A stretch of 64,000 nt of DNA. It comes from Euborellia annulipes. Lineage: Eukaryota; Arthropoda; Insecta; Dermaptera; Anisolabididae. A program made the translations under genes and the position numbers. Where the stretch lies: positions 124,001 through 188,000 of the forward strand of contig JAKCPI010000367.1 in assembly GCA_023213315.1 (NCBI GenBank). The letters are read 5' to 3'. The notes under the pieces are model-generated. The model saw only the letters and a program-made list of their open reading frames with translations, had not been told where the DNA came from and made no database searches. Positions 35,405 to 46,447 of this stretch are shown here, in pieces; the first letter of the stretch is position 1, and every line of letters begins with the position of its first letter.

Positions 35405-35481
35405 TTTATAATTTTTTAAAGCACTAAAAAAAATCACTTAAAGAAAACGAACCGAACGCGTGGAGAGGTGGAGCCAGGACT
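35405..35481 (-). promoter_or_regulatory. Candidate Eph 5'UTR and initiator
   Basis: On the minus strand TCAGTCC at 35477-35483 fits an arthropod initiator, giving a start at 35481. GGTTCG lies about 29 nt downstream (35448-35453), near where a downstream promoter element would sit, although the register is off by one. The area 35445-35520 is the only GC-richer patch nearby. No TATA box is apparent. Confidence 0.3.
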
Positions 35482-35965
35482 GATTGTTTGAATTGTTCTC
35501 CGCTAGAGTGCTCTGTGTCTCTTTGTTTTTACTCTTTGAAGGAATATTAACTTGGAAAAAAAATTGATAAATAAAAAAAAAATAAAATAAAATAATTTAA
35601 TGAAAAAATTAATAATATGAAGAAAAAAATTATTTTATTAAATTATTTACAAATATTAATATTGGGAGGCATTTGTATATATTATTATAAAAAAAAATAA
35701 AGTTCAAAGAATAAAAATACATTTTTTATTTTTATCATCTGTAATTTATGTAAAAAATTTATATGATAAAAAATATATTTGGAATTGAGAAAATTATTGT
35801 ATTTATGATAATAATTTATTTTAGCGAATAAATTTATTTGGTTCTCTTTTTTGAAAGAAATATATTATATTTTTGATTATTTCGTATCCTCGCCGCTAGA
35901 GCGAATTACTATCGCTTTGTTTTTTATTCTTGTACAAATATTAAAATTTTGAATTCAAAAATCTT

Positions 35966-36540
35966 CGCCAATCGAAAGTTGCGTTCTGTGCTTGTCACAC
36001 CAGATTTTTTGTGTTGACATATGTTTAGTTTCTGCCGATATATTAGAATTCATTGTCAGATGTAAAATTTATTATTCAATAGTATGAGAAAAAATTGATA
36101 TTTTGTTACCATGGCAACCATTTCTCCTATCATTCCTATGAAATACAAGAGTAAAGTGTGCTTCAAACAATTTTGAGAGCAAAATGAGAATATACATTTG
36201 AAAGAGCATCAAAAAATAATTGATTTTTGAATTTTAATCAAAATCGTTAGAGCGAATTTTGAGAAAATCGAAAAAAAAAAAAAACTGAAAAAGTACATCA
36301 GTAAAGTACTAGTACTTTTTGGCCGATTTTGTTTAAAAGCTTATTTTCACGCTCCCGGGGGCTGTATAACTTAAATATAAAATTTCAGCCTCATAGCTCA
36401 ATTCCTTCATGCTTAAAATTGAACACACACACACACAGACAGACAGACCATATTGCGAAAACCACTTTTTTGGATTCAGGGGACCTCAAAACGTGTATAT
36501 CCATCAAAATTTCGACATTGAATTTTTTACATGAATTAAA
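35966..36540 (+). mobile_element. Family A repeat, truncated at both ends
   Basis: It begins within the second hairpin strand (CAATCGAAAGTTG.. CACACCAGATTTTTT). It continues through GTTACCATGGCAACCATTTC, CAGTAAAGTACTAGTACTTT and GGACCTCAAAACGTGTATAT, and stops before the terminal hairpin. Confidence 0.7.
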
Positions 36541-37519
36541 ACCAGGACGGTTAAAACCGGTTTTAACCACACGTGTTTTAACCGAACCCCCCTGCTATTT
36601 TACGTTAATAATGATATAAATTCTACAGTTGTTATCAACACTTATTTCACAATGTTGAGAGATTAAATCAATATTTAACAAGTTGAATAAAAGTTAACAA
36701 GAAAGATCATTAAAAAAAAATCCATCTCTTTGAAATAAGTGAAACGGATAAACAACACAAATAGAAACTGAGATTTATTAAGATGAAATAAAATCGCACT
36801 TGAAGAATAAAATTCTTTATAAAAAGTTGTTTGGTGATATCGAAGCGGATCCAATAAAATAGCCGTATTTATTGTAAATAAATAAATATATAAAAAAAAA
36901 AAAACTCGAAGGTGGTCAAGTTGAAATGAAGAAGAGCAGAGATTTGGTCTGAGTGCTTTTAAATGACTTCCTTATTCCATAAGGGCTTATTCAATGATTG
37001 GACTTCCGAATGGCGGACCTTTGACGCCAAATACTACTGAATTTCAGCAAGCGAAGGAGATTTCTTCAGCCGTGTTAACTTATCGAGCCGATATAGAGAG
37101 AGTATCAAGCTTAGAGGGAGAGATAGAAACATGGGGAGAGTACAAAAGCCATTTCGGCCTTTAGATATTCATACCGCGAATTTCTGTACGGTTTCACGAA
37201 AATGTCGAGACAGCACAATCACTAAACTCACTTTAAATGCAACCGGAAATTATTAAAATTGGAATATATTTTTAATAATGTTGTCACCTCAATATTTTTT
37301 TTTAATAAATATTTTTAAAGCTGATTTTCGTTGTCGAAAGGTTATATATATAAATATGTAAAACTTCTATAATACGAATGGGGATTGCGAGAGAATATAT
37401 ACAAAAACTAGAAATTCATACAATGAGATTTTAACTAGTGATGAAAAGTGGCTGTAGACTTTGAATAGGGTATAGGAGACTTTGCAGCCAAGGAATTAAA
37501 TAAAAAACTTATTTAATTA

Positions 37520-37570
37520 TTAACCATCGACGTTTCGGTCGTATATCACGACCTTCCTCAGGACGATTAA
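37520..37570 (-). ncRNA. Hammerhead ribozyme (left arm)
   Basis: On the minus strand: core CTGAGGA (37555-37561); stem II GGTCGT paired with ACGACC across a GATAT loop (6 bp, perfect); GAAAC then GTC, where A15.1-U16.1 with a CG loop forms a minimal stem III. Stem I pairs TTAATCGTC with GATGGTTAA (9 bp including G-U pairs). All invariant positions are intact, so this is one of the two best candidates. Confidence 0.8.
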
Positions 37571-37695
37571 TTGACATTTGATTGTAAGAAGCCCTAAGCG
37601 AGCAAGTCACTCACTCTTAATACATATAGTCCAAATAAATAATGTATAATTTACTATGATAATTGAATAATACTGTTAACTTTGTATTCTAACAA

Positions 37696-37746
37696 TTAAT
37701 CGTACTGAGGAAGGTCGTGATTTGCGACAGAAACGTCAACGGTTAA
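37696..37746 (+). ncRNA. Hammerhead ribozyme (right arm)
   Basis: Core CTGAGGA is at 37705-37711. Stem II is GTCG paired with CGAC, shorter than in the left arm because of two changes. GAAACGTC is at 37730-37737, with predicted cleavage after C37737. Stem I pairs TTAATCGTA with AACGGTTAA in 8 of 9 positions; the base pair next to the cleavage site is mismatched. Confidence 0.65.
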
Positions 37747-39097
37747 TAATTAAATAAAAGTTTTTTATTTAATTCCTTGGCTGCAAAGTATCCTATACCC
37801 AATTAAGATTTGAAATTAAAATTTCAATAATAATTAAAATTGTTTCAATAAGAATATAGCCTACGTGTGGAAATCCACACGAGGAGAAATAATTGTACAT
37901 TTAATTTCCATCCCATAGGCTTCAGATTCTAAAGGTCAGTTCACACCCCGTTACAGGCGAAAAAATTGGATTCAATCAATTGAAATAAATAGGGACAGAG
38001 TCTAAATGGCCTCAGATGCCGAAAAAGATCTTATATAAATTAAAGAAAAATTTCCATCCTAGGGATGATCTTTTAAAATTAACAACACAAAAAATGCTTC
38101 TTTTTCTTTTTTTTTATACAGCCAACCAACTACGCCCGGCCGCCACGCAACCAGCAAAACACAGTAACCAAAAACGAACGTATTTATGCATCTTATTGAA
38201 GAAATAAATCATTGTGCCCTAGGTAATATTCTTAATAAAAGTAAAGCAATTGTATTTAGGTTTTTTTTTTTTTCGTACGGATATAATCATCAATTGTGTA
38301 AATTCGAAAATCGAATTTTTGCACGATTACACTAGTTGATCATTTCATGTATGACAAAGTAAAAAAAAAAGCCAGACAGCCGACTTCCCAGCCCAACAGC
38401 CATCAAACCTAATGGAACATTAAATGCGACAATATTGAATCAGAGGCATTATTAGAAGGGATCGGTATCGGCTTCTATCTTAGAACCCCTCTTTTATTAA
38501 GCTTTTATATATAAAACAAAAACTCAAGGGAATAGAATTTATTATTTAATAATAAAAAAAAAATATATTATCCGCATGATTCGATAAATGCAAACATTTA
38601 TATTTATTTAATCTTTTAATGGCAAATTTATCAAATCTATGCGACCAACTTCCATTAGGAGAAACTTTGTGCCAAGAGAAATAAAAAAAGGAATGAGTGA
38701 TATTCTAGGATCTGAGATGTTTCAGCCCTATTTTTCATTTAGAGAGAAAAAAATAGGTTAAAGGGTTTAGAGAGTTGAAAAGAGAGGTTAGAGGAAGCCT
38801 TAGTCAAAATTCCCGCTTTATCAGGTCTTATATAAAAAATTATAGCCTATAGAATTTTATATATTGTAATAAAATATTTTACTATCCGAAAGTTAAATTT
38901 GGTATTCCATTGGAACTCATGGATTTAACATTAAAATTATTCTTTTGAATAATACATAGAAAGGTCTAAACCACATTTATTTAGAATCGGTATCTATCTT
39001 ATATAAATTCTAAGCAAAAACTGAGGTCGATTCGAAACACTTAAAATGTATGTAGAGAATGTGTATATTGTAGAATGTATTATAAAAATAGATATTC

Positions 39098-39300
39098 GGA
39101 CCATGTTATGCATAAAAAACCAAGCGCCATTATGATCGAAATTGAGCTAAGACAGCCATTTTGTAGGGAAAAAGAATATCTACCTCTTTATTTAAAATTA
39201 CTCGGTGCACTTTTTTTGTATAATTGTGTAAATGAAATAAATGTCCCTTATCTAAGATTTAGGTTAATGGCGCTTGGTTACTTCGTGCATAACATCGTCC
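39098..39300. mobile_element. Inverted-repeat MITE ('ACCAAGCGCCATT' family), copy 1
   Basis: GGACCATGTTATGCAT..AACCAAGCGCCATT at the left is inverted at the right as AATGGCGCTTGGTTAC..GTGCATAACATCGTCC. The apparent 93-codon frame overlapping it at 39075-39356 is a read-through of the repeat; the same peptide recurs at 43.9 kb. Confidence 0.65.
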
Positions 39301-41721
39301 AATTAGATAATATATTCCAACTGGAAGAATATGACAGGCAGACGGACGTAAGTTAGTGAATTATGAATCATATATGTTTATTTTAATGGTTGAGAACTTA
39401 ATTATTATACTATTTTTTTGATTTTTTTGATGAATACACTAAAAGTTTTTATAACGAATGATAAATGTAAAGTTTTGAATAATAAATCCTAAAATCTAAA
39501 AAAAATAATAATAGACAAATAAATTTTTGTTGATTAAATTTTTTATATTCACTACGTGAGTAGGTTATGTTTAAGAAGAAAATTACTATAATATTATTAT
39601 TAAATGAATAAATTTTCGTTTTATTATATTTCGTAAATGTAAAACATGGTTTAAAATGATTAAGGAAAAAATTATTTAAATATTTAATATCAAAAAAATA
39701 GTTAATTTTTTTTTTTTATTTAGGAAAAAAAATGGAATGTCTTTTTTTACTGTACCTAAAATTAATAGATCGAAAATTATTCTAGCTATAATTATTAATA
39801 AATAATTTAGAAAATAAGCAGACATCAGAATACCATTTATCTAGAGTCATTAACTAATTAAACAAATATGTTGAGAAATAGGACAGGTGCTATTTTACTA
39901 AAAAATCACCTCAAGTGTAAAATATAAAATTTTATAATAAGAGATAAATGGGTATAATTTCCGCCCTTAAACTACAGGTATACCAGAGAAAGTAGAAACT
40001 GTGAAATAATTTTGACTTTTTAATTTTCCTAAGTCAGAAAGAGGAGAGGCAAAATTTCATTGAGACTTAAGACAAATCTTATGAATTTTTGTCATCACAT
40101 CTACATCTACAATAATCAAATATTTTTTTTTTTATAAATTAAAATTTTTTCAATTTAATAAAACCCAGTAAGTTTTTACGACAAAATAATAAAATTTTAT
40201 CGTATTTTTTTTGTTTAATATTATTTGAGTATATTGAATTCGTTCATTTCATTATAATAGCAGGGGGTTAAAAAACATTAAGAGGGAAACTCGAGGAAAA
40301 ATTTTGTTAATTAAACCCGACTAGGCAGGCCGCCATTAACAAAATAAAATGAACAAATTTGCATATCAAACCCGCAAGTAGAGATGAAGCAAAGGCTGCT
40401 GGGATGCTCTAAATACACACGAAGAGAATTTGACAGGGGGACAAGAGGAGCGATCTTGGTCCTAATTCGGTCTCTCATGCCCAGATCTATATAATGCTAG
40501 AACGGGATCAAGAAGCTGTTATCTTCGACAACATGGCCACCCGAATTAAAGCCCATTCTAAAATTGTCAAAGGGCTCATTAAGGGTCAGGAATAGAAGAT
40601 AACGGAGTGAGGGAGGGGTTTGCTTTACGACCAAGAGATCTCCAGTAAAATAGAAATTATTTGATAGAAGCCTTTCTTAACATTCTATTAGTCGTCTTTG
40701 ATTGTGTGTTATTGTAGGTTAGTAAACGAACATTTATTACTTGAGATTATTAAAAAATAATAAAATGCGAAATCAGGGGCGCCGAGTACTGGTGCTCGAA
40801 CACACCCCAAAATTTTTGTGAATGGGCTCAACACCCCCCATTCAAACTAAAGAGGAAAAAAAAAGTAAAGAATTGAAAAAATAAACACGACAATTGGCAA
40901 AATGTTTCTCTCAATTTCTTCTCTAACTTTTCATTAAGACCCTATGTCAAAAGACTTTCCCCTCTTTTTTCTGGGTTCACGTGTCCTGAATATTATATGC
41001 CTCAACGATCTCAGTGAGCCCAATTATTACTATTGATGTATATAATAAAGATGAATAAAAAAATTCGTTCTAAAAGAGAAGAAAGAACAGTTTAGTAAAT
41101 ATTTTTACTTTTTAATCTAGGGTCCTAGCACAACTATAATAGAGCAAGTAAAAGAGTTAAATCTTCAGTAAATAATAAATTTTGGAATTATAATCGAAGA
41201 AAATTATAAAAAAATAGATAATAGAATAAACTGAAAGGAAGCATGGTTGAATAGAAACGGATGTCTTGTGTAGTGGAGATGAAATATTAGAACTTATAGG
41301 CTATTGAAGGAAGGATAGAGAGCGAGCATCAATAGTTTGGAAAAATTTACAAAAGGAAGGAGACAGACATGAATAAAAATAAAAAAGCTACGAGAGGAAA
41401 ACTTAAAGAAAAATTTCAACCGGTCAATAAAAAAAAGGAACTGAAGAAATGCTCATAAAAATGGATTCAAAGCAGTTTTATCGATATGACTGTCTATTAA
41501 AAAAAAGGTCAAGTAAAATTCATTTGTAACCAGATAAAATAAAAGTTATAAGGAATTAATCAATAAGCGTATAAAATACTAACAAAAATTTAGCTAATTA
41601 AATGTGAGATGTATTTTCGAACGATTTTCACATCTTACCCCTCTGAATGCATCAATCCATCTAATCTGAGCAAGGGAATTTAATATCTTTTATTGTAGAA
41701 ACGTCTAAACTTCTATTTCAG

Positions 41722-41760
41722 ATGCAGGGGCGGATTAAAGGGGGGGGGCGAGGGGGCGAT
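41722..41760 (+). mobile_element. hAT-like terminus fragment
   Basis: GATGCAGGGGCGGATTAAAG resembles the CAGGGGCGGAT ends of hAT elements and leads into a G/C-rich run. No partner end or target duplication was found. Confidence 0.3.
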
Positions 41761-42169
41761 CCGAATTCCGATGATCCGATTTGTAATAACAAGCCCAGTC
41801 CCTTGTCAAATAAAACAATAAAAAATATTTTTTTATAATTTCTAATACTATTTCAAATTTTATTTCTCTGTATTTATAATTTTTCGGTATTTCGGGGAGA
41901 GGGAGGGGGAAGTTAGACCTCAATATACCCCCTGGCCACGGCCAAGGGTAGTTTGTTTTCCATTGTGTAACTTACACCACCCTGTATATATTAATATATA
42001 TATATTACTGTATATAATTTCCACTTTTTGAAAAATTAGAAAAAAAAATTTGAGTAATTTCAAAGTGCTGAGGGATTCTGGTTTGAACCATCATTAGAGG
42101 TACAATTATGTGATGTGTGTGATCGATTTAAAATAACTGACTGGGTTTTTCTTAATTATTATACGGTAC

Positions 42170-42255
42170 TGTGATCTAGTATCAGGGTATGCCGAGTACA
42201 GATTGACAGATCCGTGGTTCGACTCCCGGCTGAACCTATATTTTTCGGCTGTTTA
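42170..42255 (+). mobile_element. tRNA-derived SINE-like fragment
   Basis: B-box-like GATCCGTGGTTCGACTCCC then GGCTGAAC, with TTTTTCGGCTG downstream. It matches the minus-strand copy at 7215-7345. Confidence 0.5.
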
Positions 42256-43186
42256 AATTAATAATTGAATGTATTTTTTTCCACTATGGGCTATACTATA
42301 GCCCCATTAATTGTTTTTTTTTTTTAATTTGGTGAAGAGAATGGAGCATAGTATAGATGGGACCATGAAGAAAGAAAGCCTTTACTTGAAAGACACTGAT
42401 AAAGAAGGGAAGTAAAATGTCTGTTTTAACTCGAGTAATTCGTGGACGCCATTCACATCGACCAAAATCCCCCTTTAAAAGAATCATGTAAAGTTGCATT
42501 TTTATAGCTAAATAAAGAAATCAAATAAATAAAATATAAGCCCACCTTTCTTTGTATTTAAGTAAAAAATTAGATGTTAAATTCCATGTTGTAATAATAA
42601 AAAAAAAAGTCATTCTTTGGGGAAGAGAAAATGTGTTAGTTTTATCATAAGAACTGAACTTTAAATAGAACTTTCGGGAATATTTAGAAGAGGGGAAAAA
42701 CTTTTTATGACAAATGGCCGTTTTGCAGTAGAAGGAAATGAAAATACAAACAAGGGCAGGAAGTAGAAAGGTAAAGAGGGTAAAAAAAGAGAGGAAAAAA
42801 AAAACTCAGATCGAAAGTGATGGTAAAAATTCCAAAGCAATCAAAAAAAAAAAAAAAAATACAATTTTTTTATATAAAATATTATCAACTCGAAAATTGT
42901 GAAATATTAAGTGCTGGTAAGGGAGAGAGAGAATAACTCGGGTTTTCTCTTCTAGCTATTCAGATATATCGAAATTAATTTCATTCCCACCCTCCACCAT
43001 CCACGACTTCTCTCTTGCAGGTTTATCTAATTAAACACTTTATAGCTAGCAGGAAAGAGAGAAAAAAGAATTAAAAAAAAAAGGGAGGCTATTTTTTATC
43101 TCTAAATTCATAATATAAATTAAGAAGAAAAAAGCGAGCATACGTCACATCGCTGCAGTTATCAATTTTTTAACTTTCTTTTACTT

Positions 43187-43815
43187 ATATATATATGTTA
43201 TATATATTCAGACAGAGAAAATATTGGATTCATCTTAAAAATTCGATGACGAGATTTAGATGGAAATACACGTTTTGAGGTCCACAAAATGTTCTATCTA
43301 TGAACAAAATATCTCAAGAAAAAAAGAAGTTGATAGTTAGGTACCCCAATGATCATTGGCGTAGCCAGAAATTTTTGATGGGGGGTCAAGAAAATTTTTT
43401 CAAACATTTGAAAATTTTAAGATTATTTTAGGGTATTTATAAATCATTTTGGTTTTTGTTTAGCTAGAGTAAATTATTATATTTTACTTTCTCTTACCCT
43501 GTATTATAAAGCTTAAATATCTAGTCATGGTTTGGGTCCCATGGGGGGGGGGTTTGAACCCCCCCTCCTAGCTACGCCTATGCCAATGAGGCTTTTTAAT
43601 AAAATCGATCTAAGAGTATTAGTACTTTACTGATGACTTTTTCAGTTTTTTTTTTTTTTTTTTTCGATTTTCTCAAAATTCGATTTAACGATTTTGATTA
43701 AAATTCATAAATCATTTTTTAGATGCTCTATAAATTGTATATTCTCATTTTGGATTTAACAATGTTTGAACTACACTTTACTCTTGTACTTTATTGGAAA
43801 GATACGATAAATGGC
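43187..43815 (-). mobile_element. Family A repeat, split by a MITE
   Basis: The minus-strand copy reads from TACCATGGCAGCCATTTATC (about 43813) through the body to the terminal-hairpin strand near 43190. It is interrupted at 43354-43582 by an inserted element flanked by a near-perfect duplication of family A sequence, so the split is a clean later insertion. Confidence 0.75.
43354..43582. mobile_element. hAT-type MITE, 229 bp
   Basis: The ends CATTGGCGTAGCCAG and CTAGCTACGCCTATG are inverted. The flanks CCAATGAT (43346-43353) and CCAATGAG (43583-43590) are a 7-of-8 target duplication, the length typical of hAT elements. G/C tracts lie at the right end. It contains TTTACTTTCTCTTACCC, the family A terminal motif, in its middle. 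Confidence 0.7.
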
Positions 43816-43884
43816 TGCCATGGTAAAAATTGTTTTTGTTTAAGCTTTTTTGGCATCTGAGAACATTTAGGAATAACTCTATTT

Positions 43885-44070
43885 GGACCATGTTATGCAT
43901 GAAGGAACCAAGCGCCATTATGATTGAAATTGAGAAAAGACCACCATCTTGTAAGGAAAAAGTTCTACCTCTTTATTTAAATCACAACATTATTACTCTG
44001 TTCACTTTTTTTGTATAAAACAAGAAAAAAAGTCATTGCCATTTTGTTTGTTCCTTCGTGCATTGACCAT
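43885..44070. mobile_element. Inverted-repeat MITE ('ACCAAGCGCCATT' family), copy 2
   Basis: GGACCATGTTATGCATGAAG then GAACCAAGCGCCATTATGAT at the left; GCCATTTTG..CCTTCGTGCATTGACC inverted at the right. Its right arm has diverged more than in copy 1 (39098-39300). Confidence 0.6.
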
Positions 44071-44289
44071 TTATTTCAAATGATTGGTATCCAATACAAT
44101 TGAAATATATTTTTTAATAGGAGAATTAAATTCACAAGGTTTTCTGTTTCAATAATATATTAATTTGATATTAACACTTGATGCGCATTTCGACACCATA
44201 TGTGTCATATTCAGAAGCGAATTACATACTGGATTAAAGCATAATGTTTCAACTAGAGCCGACGGTTACCAGTTTAAAATTAATGAAAT

Positions 44290-44375
44290 ACATTTGTCTG
44301 CCTGGGATACGAACCCTCGACCTTTGGCACTAGAAGCTAATGCTCTACCTCTGAGCTATAGGCCAATAAGCCATA
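44290..44375 (-). mobile_element. tRNA-derived SINE head or tRNA pseudogene
   Basis: On the minus strand: TAGCTCAGAGGTAGAGCATT (D arm GCTC/GAGC), an anticodon arm TTAGC-TTCTAGT-GCCAA with one mismatch and CTA in the anticodon position, then GAGGGTTCGTATCCC as the B box. The acceptor stem does not pair and the T stem is imperfect, so it is not a functional tRNA gene. The plus-strand frame reading NPRPLALEANALPLSYRP is a typical artefact of an antisense tRNA-derived repeat. Confidence 0.65.
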
Positions 44376-45865
44376 GGTTTATAAATTTTCTTTATTTCTT
44401 CCGGAAACTAAATATATGCCGAGTGGTGTGACAACACCAGATTTTTGTACAGTGATTGCTATAGTTTTATTTAAATTTTAAGATCCAGTTCGCAAAAGAA
44501 AAGTGATTAATAAAAAATATTGAAAATCTATTTCCAGTCTTCATAAAAGATATTTAATTACTAGAAATTTATGGGATTTAGGAATTTCGAAATGCGTTTT
44601 ATCCCAGAACCCTATGACATAAATAAATCGTTGTTAATAACTCCATTAATTCAGTACGAGTTGGCTTAACATAAATTGTTTTGCTTAGTCAATTCAAGCA
44701 ACAGTCAAACTCCCTTTGTATTTATGTATATAATATAGCTTACAATGTGTACGTTAAAGAGGTTACTGACTGACAAATGCTTTGATTTTGTTTATCTTAG
44801 TGTTTATCTGAAGAAAAATTTAACGAGAGAGGGACTTTTATTTTCTTTACTACCACCCCATGTATATAAAGATTTTTTTTTTCTTGAATGTTTATTTTTT
44901 GATTATTTTTTTCTCCCACCCTATCGAACACTTTGACGGAAAGTAATGGAAATATAAATAGTCGTAATTTGTTGAAAGCGACCCTTTGAGGGCAAACAGG
45001 TTGTCAGGGCACAAAGGGTCCCTTTTTACGTGAGGCCCTAACCTTCTGATTAACCAGCAGCAGGACCAGGGCATTTTTTTCAACTATCCTCATTTATTTT
45101 CCTCTTCTCAATCGTTCGCTGTCTTTATAAAGATAATTTCTCGACACAAACTGATTTGTCATCTGATTTTATATCTCCAAAAGAAGAGCTTTTGACTTAG
45201 AAAAAAAAAAATCAGGAAAAATAAATCTTTCATATTATCTTTAAGTTATTTATTTCTTTTCTTTTCCTACTAAAGGAAATTGATAAATGTATTTGGTTAG
45301 GATCGGATTTTATTTTTCCCTTTTAATTTAACAGAACGATAACTTAGATTTAAATAATAAACAATTAAATGCTTTAGACAGGTCAGTCACACTGCCTGGA
45401 GCGACAAAAATTTGGGTCCCAATTACTTAGTTGTGGCAGAATTTCACATGAATGGCAAATCTTTTTAATATGAATTTTAATTTTTTCACAATAAATTTCC
45501 CGAATATAAAGGGAAATAACAAAAAAAACCTTCATTAACTAAGGAACAGTTGCTTCACTTATAACAAACTTATCCGACCGATAGCAAATCATCGATATAG
45601 TAAACAAAAACATGCTTAACTTTCGAGTTAAAAAGAAATAAGTTTTTCACATATAATTAGCTTTCTGAGTTATAAAGAAAGTTTTGTGAAGTTAGTGACT
45701 TAATAATTGATAAAAATTATTAAAAATTAAAATCAATTAAAATAAATATTAAAAATTAAAATAATGAATTAATGCCCATTAATATTTTGACAAAAATTTA
45801 AAAATTTCCAAAAAAAAAAATAAATAAATAATTTCACCCCTTTAGTTAATTAAGCCTTGAATCGG

Positions 45866-46026
45866 CCCTCGGGCCTTGATGTAGTGGTAAGCGTGCTGGC
45901 CTACTGTACCATGGGTCGCGGGTTCGCGTCTCATACGACAATTTATTTTAATTAGATTGGCTACCAGGTCATTCGAAATAAAGACGAGGTCTAAATAGCC
46001 TCCGTTGCCGAAAAAGACCTTAAATA
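45866..46026 (+). mobile_element. tRNA-derived SINE, family 2
   Basis: The head contains GATGTAGTGGTAAGCGTGC (A-box region) and GTCGCGGGTTCGCGTCTC (B box). The body carries GATTGGCTACCAGGTCATTC. The 3' module GGTCTAAATAGCCTCCG..GCCGAAAAAGACC folds on itself. Tails of this family, without heads, occur near 12118 (-), 37990 (+), 44072, 47760 and 59030. Confidence 0.8.
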
Positions 46027-46428
46027 AATAAAGGTTAAAAGCCTTGTATCGAACTTTGGGTCTTAGCTAATTAACTACGATCTGGGCTCTTATTTAATCA
46101 TATGATTAAATTAATAACCGAAAGCCAGAATCAAATAGCTCTGGTCGGTTTTTAGGTAGTATTAAGCTGAAGTGCGTAGGAGTACCAAAATATGGAGAGG
46201 TAATAAAAAGTTTGTGTCAAAAAAGTCCCCTTAAAATTTATGAAAAGTTATACAATAACAACTAAAAATTTATAAATTTTGAAAATTAATTAAGACAAGA
46301 GGAAATATGGAAAATTAATTTCCTTTTCCTAAGCAAATTATAGTAAAATTCGTTGTTACTGGTATTTAAAATATCACAAAGTCAAAATTGGTATAATTAC
46401 ACACCAGACTACTTCATGAACTGAACAA

Positions 46429-46447
46429 AAAAAAAAAAAAAAAAAAA
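46429..46447. repeat. Poly(A) tract
   Basis: 19 consecutive A. Confidence 0.9.

Larger units (their letters stand above)
37468..37800. mobile_element. Palindromic element with paired outward hammerheads
   Basis: A 333-bp palindrome. Both outer ends read GGGTATAGGA then TTTGCAGCCAAGGAATTAAA, in inverted orientation. Each arm carries a hammerhead with 8-9 bp of stem I (37520-37570 minus, 37696-37746 plus). The roughly 125-bp centre is AT-rich and non-coding. It is the same family as 57669-58045, sharing the TTTGCAGCC end and the hammerhead sequence. Confidence 0.85.

Noticed and set aside
44165..44431. 88-codon plus-strand frame containing NPRPLALEANALPLSYRP
   Set aside because: This is the antisense reading of a tRNA-derived repeat, a well-known annotation artefact.
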